Assembly (NCBI GenBank): GCA_002633025.1
Contig: NMRB01000278.1
Location: 99,570 to 163,569 of the forward strand
Reading direction: 5' to 3'
DNA from: Notospermus geniculatus
Lineage: Eukaryota; Nemertea; Pilidiophora; Heteronemertea; Lineidae
DNA length: 64,000 nucleotides
Shown here: piece after piece, positions 63,044-64,000 of the stretch
Position numbering within the stretch: position 1 is the first letter of the stretch
Layout of the letters: each line of letters begins with the position of its first letter
Notes under the pieces: model-generated
What the model was told of the DNA's origin: nothing
Seen by the model: only the letters and a program-made list of their open reading frames with translations
The model's database searches: none
Program-made: the position numbers and the translations under genes

Positions 63044-64000
63044 CTAGGATGGAAACACCAAGTACGTTTAAATCATCTGGACCCCGATGGGAGGGCCCTT
63101 TGGTTGTCAGGCAAACCTTGGTATTGTTGGTGAAGTCTGGCTATTGGAAAACGTTTTATTGACAGGACACTTCCGGCCAATCGCACACCTGCCTGCATGT
63201 TCAAATTCGAATCAAGGCCTAGCCTAGTTGCTTGTTCTATTTCGAACCAAGGTTCAGCTGGTTAGAAAACAATGTGCGTTGGACCGTTTAGAGAAAACCG
63301 TAAATTCTTTGTTTTCCGTTTACTGGGGGTTTCACTGACATACGCCCATCGGAGTCCAGGTGATTTAAACGTACTTTAGGTCGATTCGTCAAATTGAAAT
63401 TTTCTTACATATTTACTAAACGTTTGATATCGCTGCGGCCGGTGTGGATATTTATCGTGCATGCCCATATTTAAAGCGGAACTAGTTCGTTAAAAGTACC
63501 GCAAGGGAGGTTTTTAAAAATAAGCCGCGCCATCGCACGGCGTAAATGTCAAACAAGTGCCAATCCGCCATGTTTCGAACGCCCGTCCGCCATGTTTTGA
63601 ATGCCTCTCCAAACCCAATAGACTTCCAATGTCCGTGGTGGCGCCAGCGTATTCCGAATCCAACCGGTGAAGGAGTTGCATCATGGCCTCCAATGCAAGT
63701 ACACAAACATTGTACACGGCACTACATAAGGCATCAATGTTGGCATCAAAACACGAAAAATATACACACGGGTGTCCTTGTCTGACTACGAAATCGCCAT
63801 TTTGCATTCTAGGCCTATGTAATCCGACCTCGACGCAATCATCCATACAGAACATTGTGTGAATTCTTACATTCCTGGCTTCCTCGAGTCGAGATTGGGT
63901 TTCTTTATTACAATTTACAGCCAATGTAACAACCGCGTTCCGTGTCCGGCCTGTCGCAGTCGGTAAAAGGCAATGCGTCTTACTGCCGAAGTTATCAGAC
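63044..64000. other. Upstream of SAMHD1-like exon 1; no exon confirmed
   Basis: The exon joining MK|IFCDP should lie upstream in phase 0. A minus-strand stretch at about 63868-64000 is open and ends AARN-like before a GTAAGA donor (SRLEEARN), in a suitable phase, but has no ATG and no SAM-domain similarity, so it is only a weak candidate. Confidence 0.35.

Noticed and set aside
63514-63924. Minus-strand 136-codon frame as SAMHD1 first exon
   Set aside because: Its apparent start is TTG, it has no SAM-domain similarity, and only its first 18 codons before a GTAAGA could be an exon. Kept as a weak remark only.

Overview
The window is a piece of a large, intron-rich, transposon-packed animal genome. 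Split genes with GT/AG introns, tRNA-derived SINEs, PIF/Harbinger, Tc1/mariner-like and hAT-like DNA transposons, dozens of palindromic MITEs and a strong excess of AGGCCTA words point to a marine invertebrate. An invertebrate deuterostome (lancelet, hemichordate or echinoderm) is my guess, but the species cannot be fixed from the sequence. There are two scaffold gaps (21372-21432 and 46529-47290) and one isolated N (25370).

Almost the whole window is one host gene on the minus strand: a SAMHD1-like dNTP triphosphohydrolase (HD-domain enzyme), with exons from 63043 down to a stop codon at 6823. I pieced together 15 exons by hand. Exon phases agree at every junction except one, and the encoded segments have the same length as the human protein (human numbering is from memory) over nearly the whole catalytic core. 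The exceptions are residues 171-174, which I could not find, and the segment after H233. There the exon encoding the helical hairpin that starts at catalytic-site H233 is present five times in tandem (4A-4E, 39697 to 32863). All five copies are phase 0-0, open, about 38-42 codons long and flanked by good splice sites. They are either a set of alternative cassettes or an added repeat domain. This is the most interesting feature of the window.

The introns (0.2 to 17 kb) are filled with transposons. The 17-kb intron between exons 2 and 3 holds two abutting Tc1/mariner-like inverted-repeat elements (43802-52459 and 52462-60497) that share a TA target site. The second contains a PIF/Harbinger element with a three-exon transposase (minus strand, DDE residues present, an in-frame stop cutting off its C-terminal tail) and a MADF/BESS partner gene (plus strand) whose exons interdigitate with the transposase exons. 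The first contains a 615-bp Mutator-like element with 10-bp target duplications that carries a RecQ-like helicase fragment. Other introns hold large fold-back elements, a 5 x 160 bp tandem array, two copies of a long CCATGGACC-ended repeat, and possible hammerhead-ribozyme motifs.

Downstream of SAMHD1 (1-6800) are a nested fold-back MITE cluster, an AT-rich satellite, a tRNA-like sequence and, at the left edge, a BED-finger/hAT-type protein fragment running out of the window. No bacterial-type operons, CRISPR arrays or intact tRNA/rRNA genes were seen.
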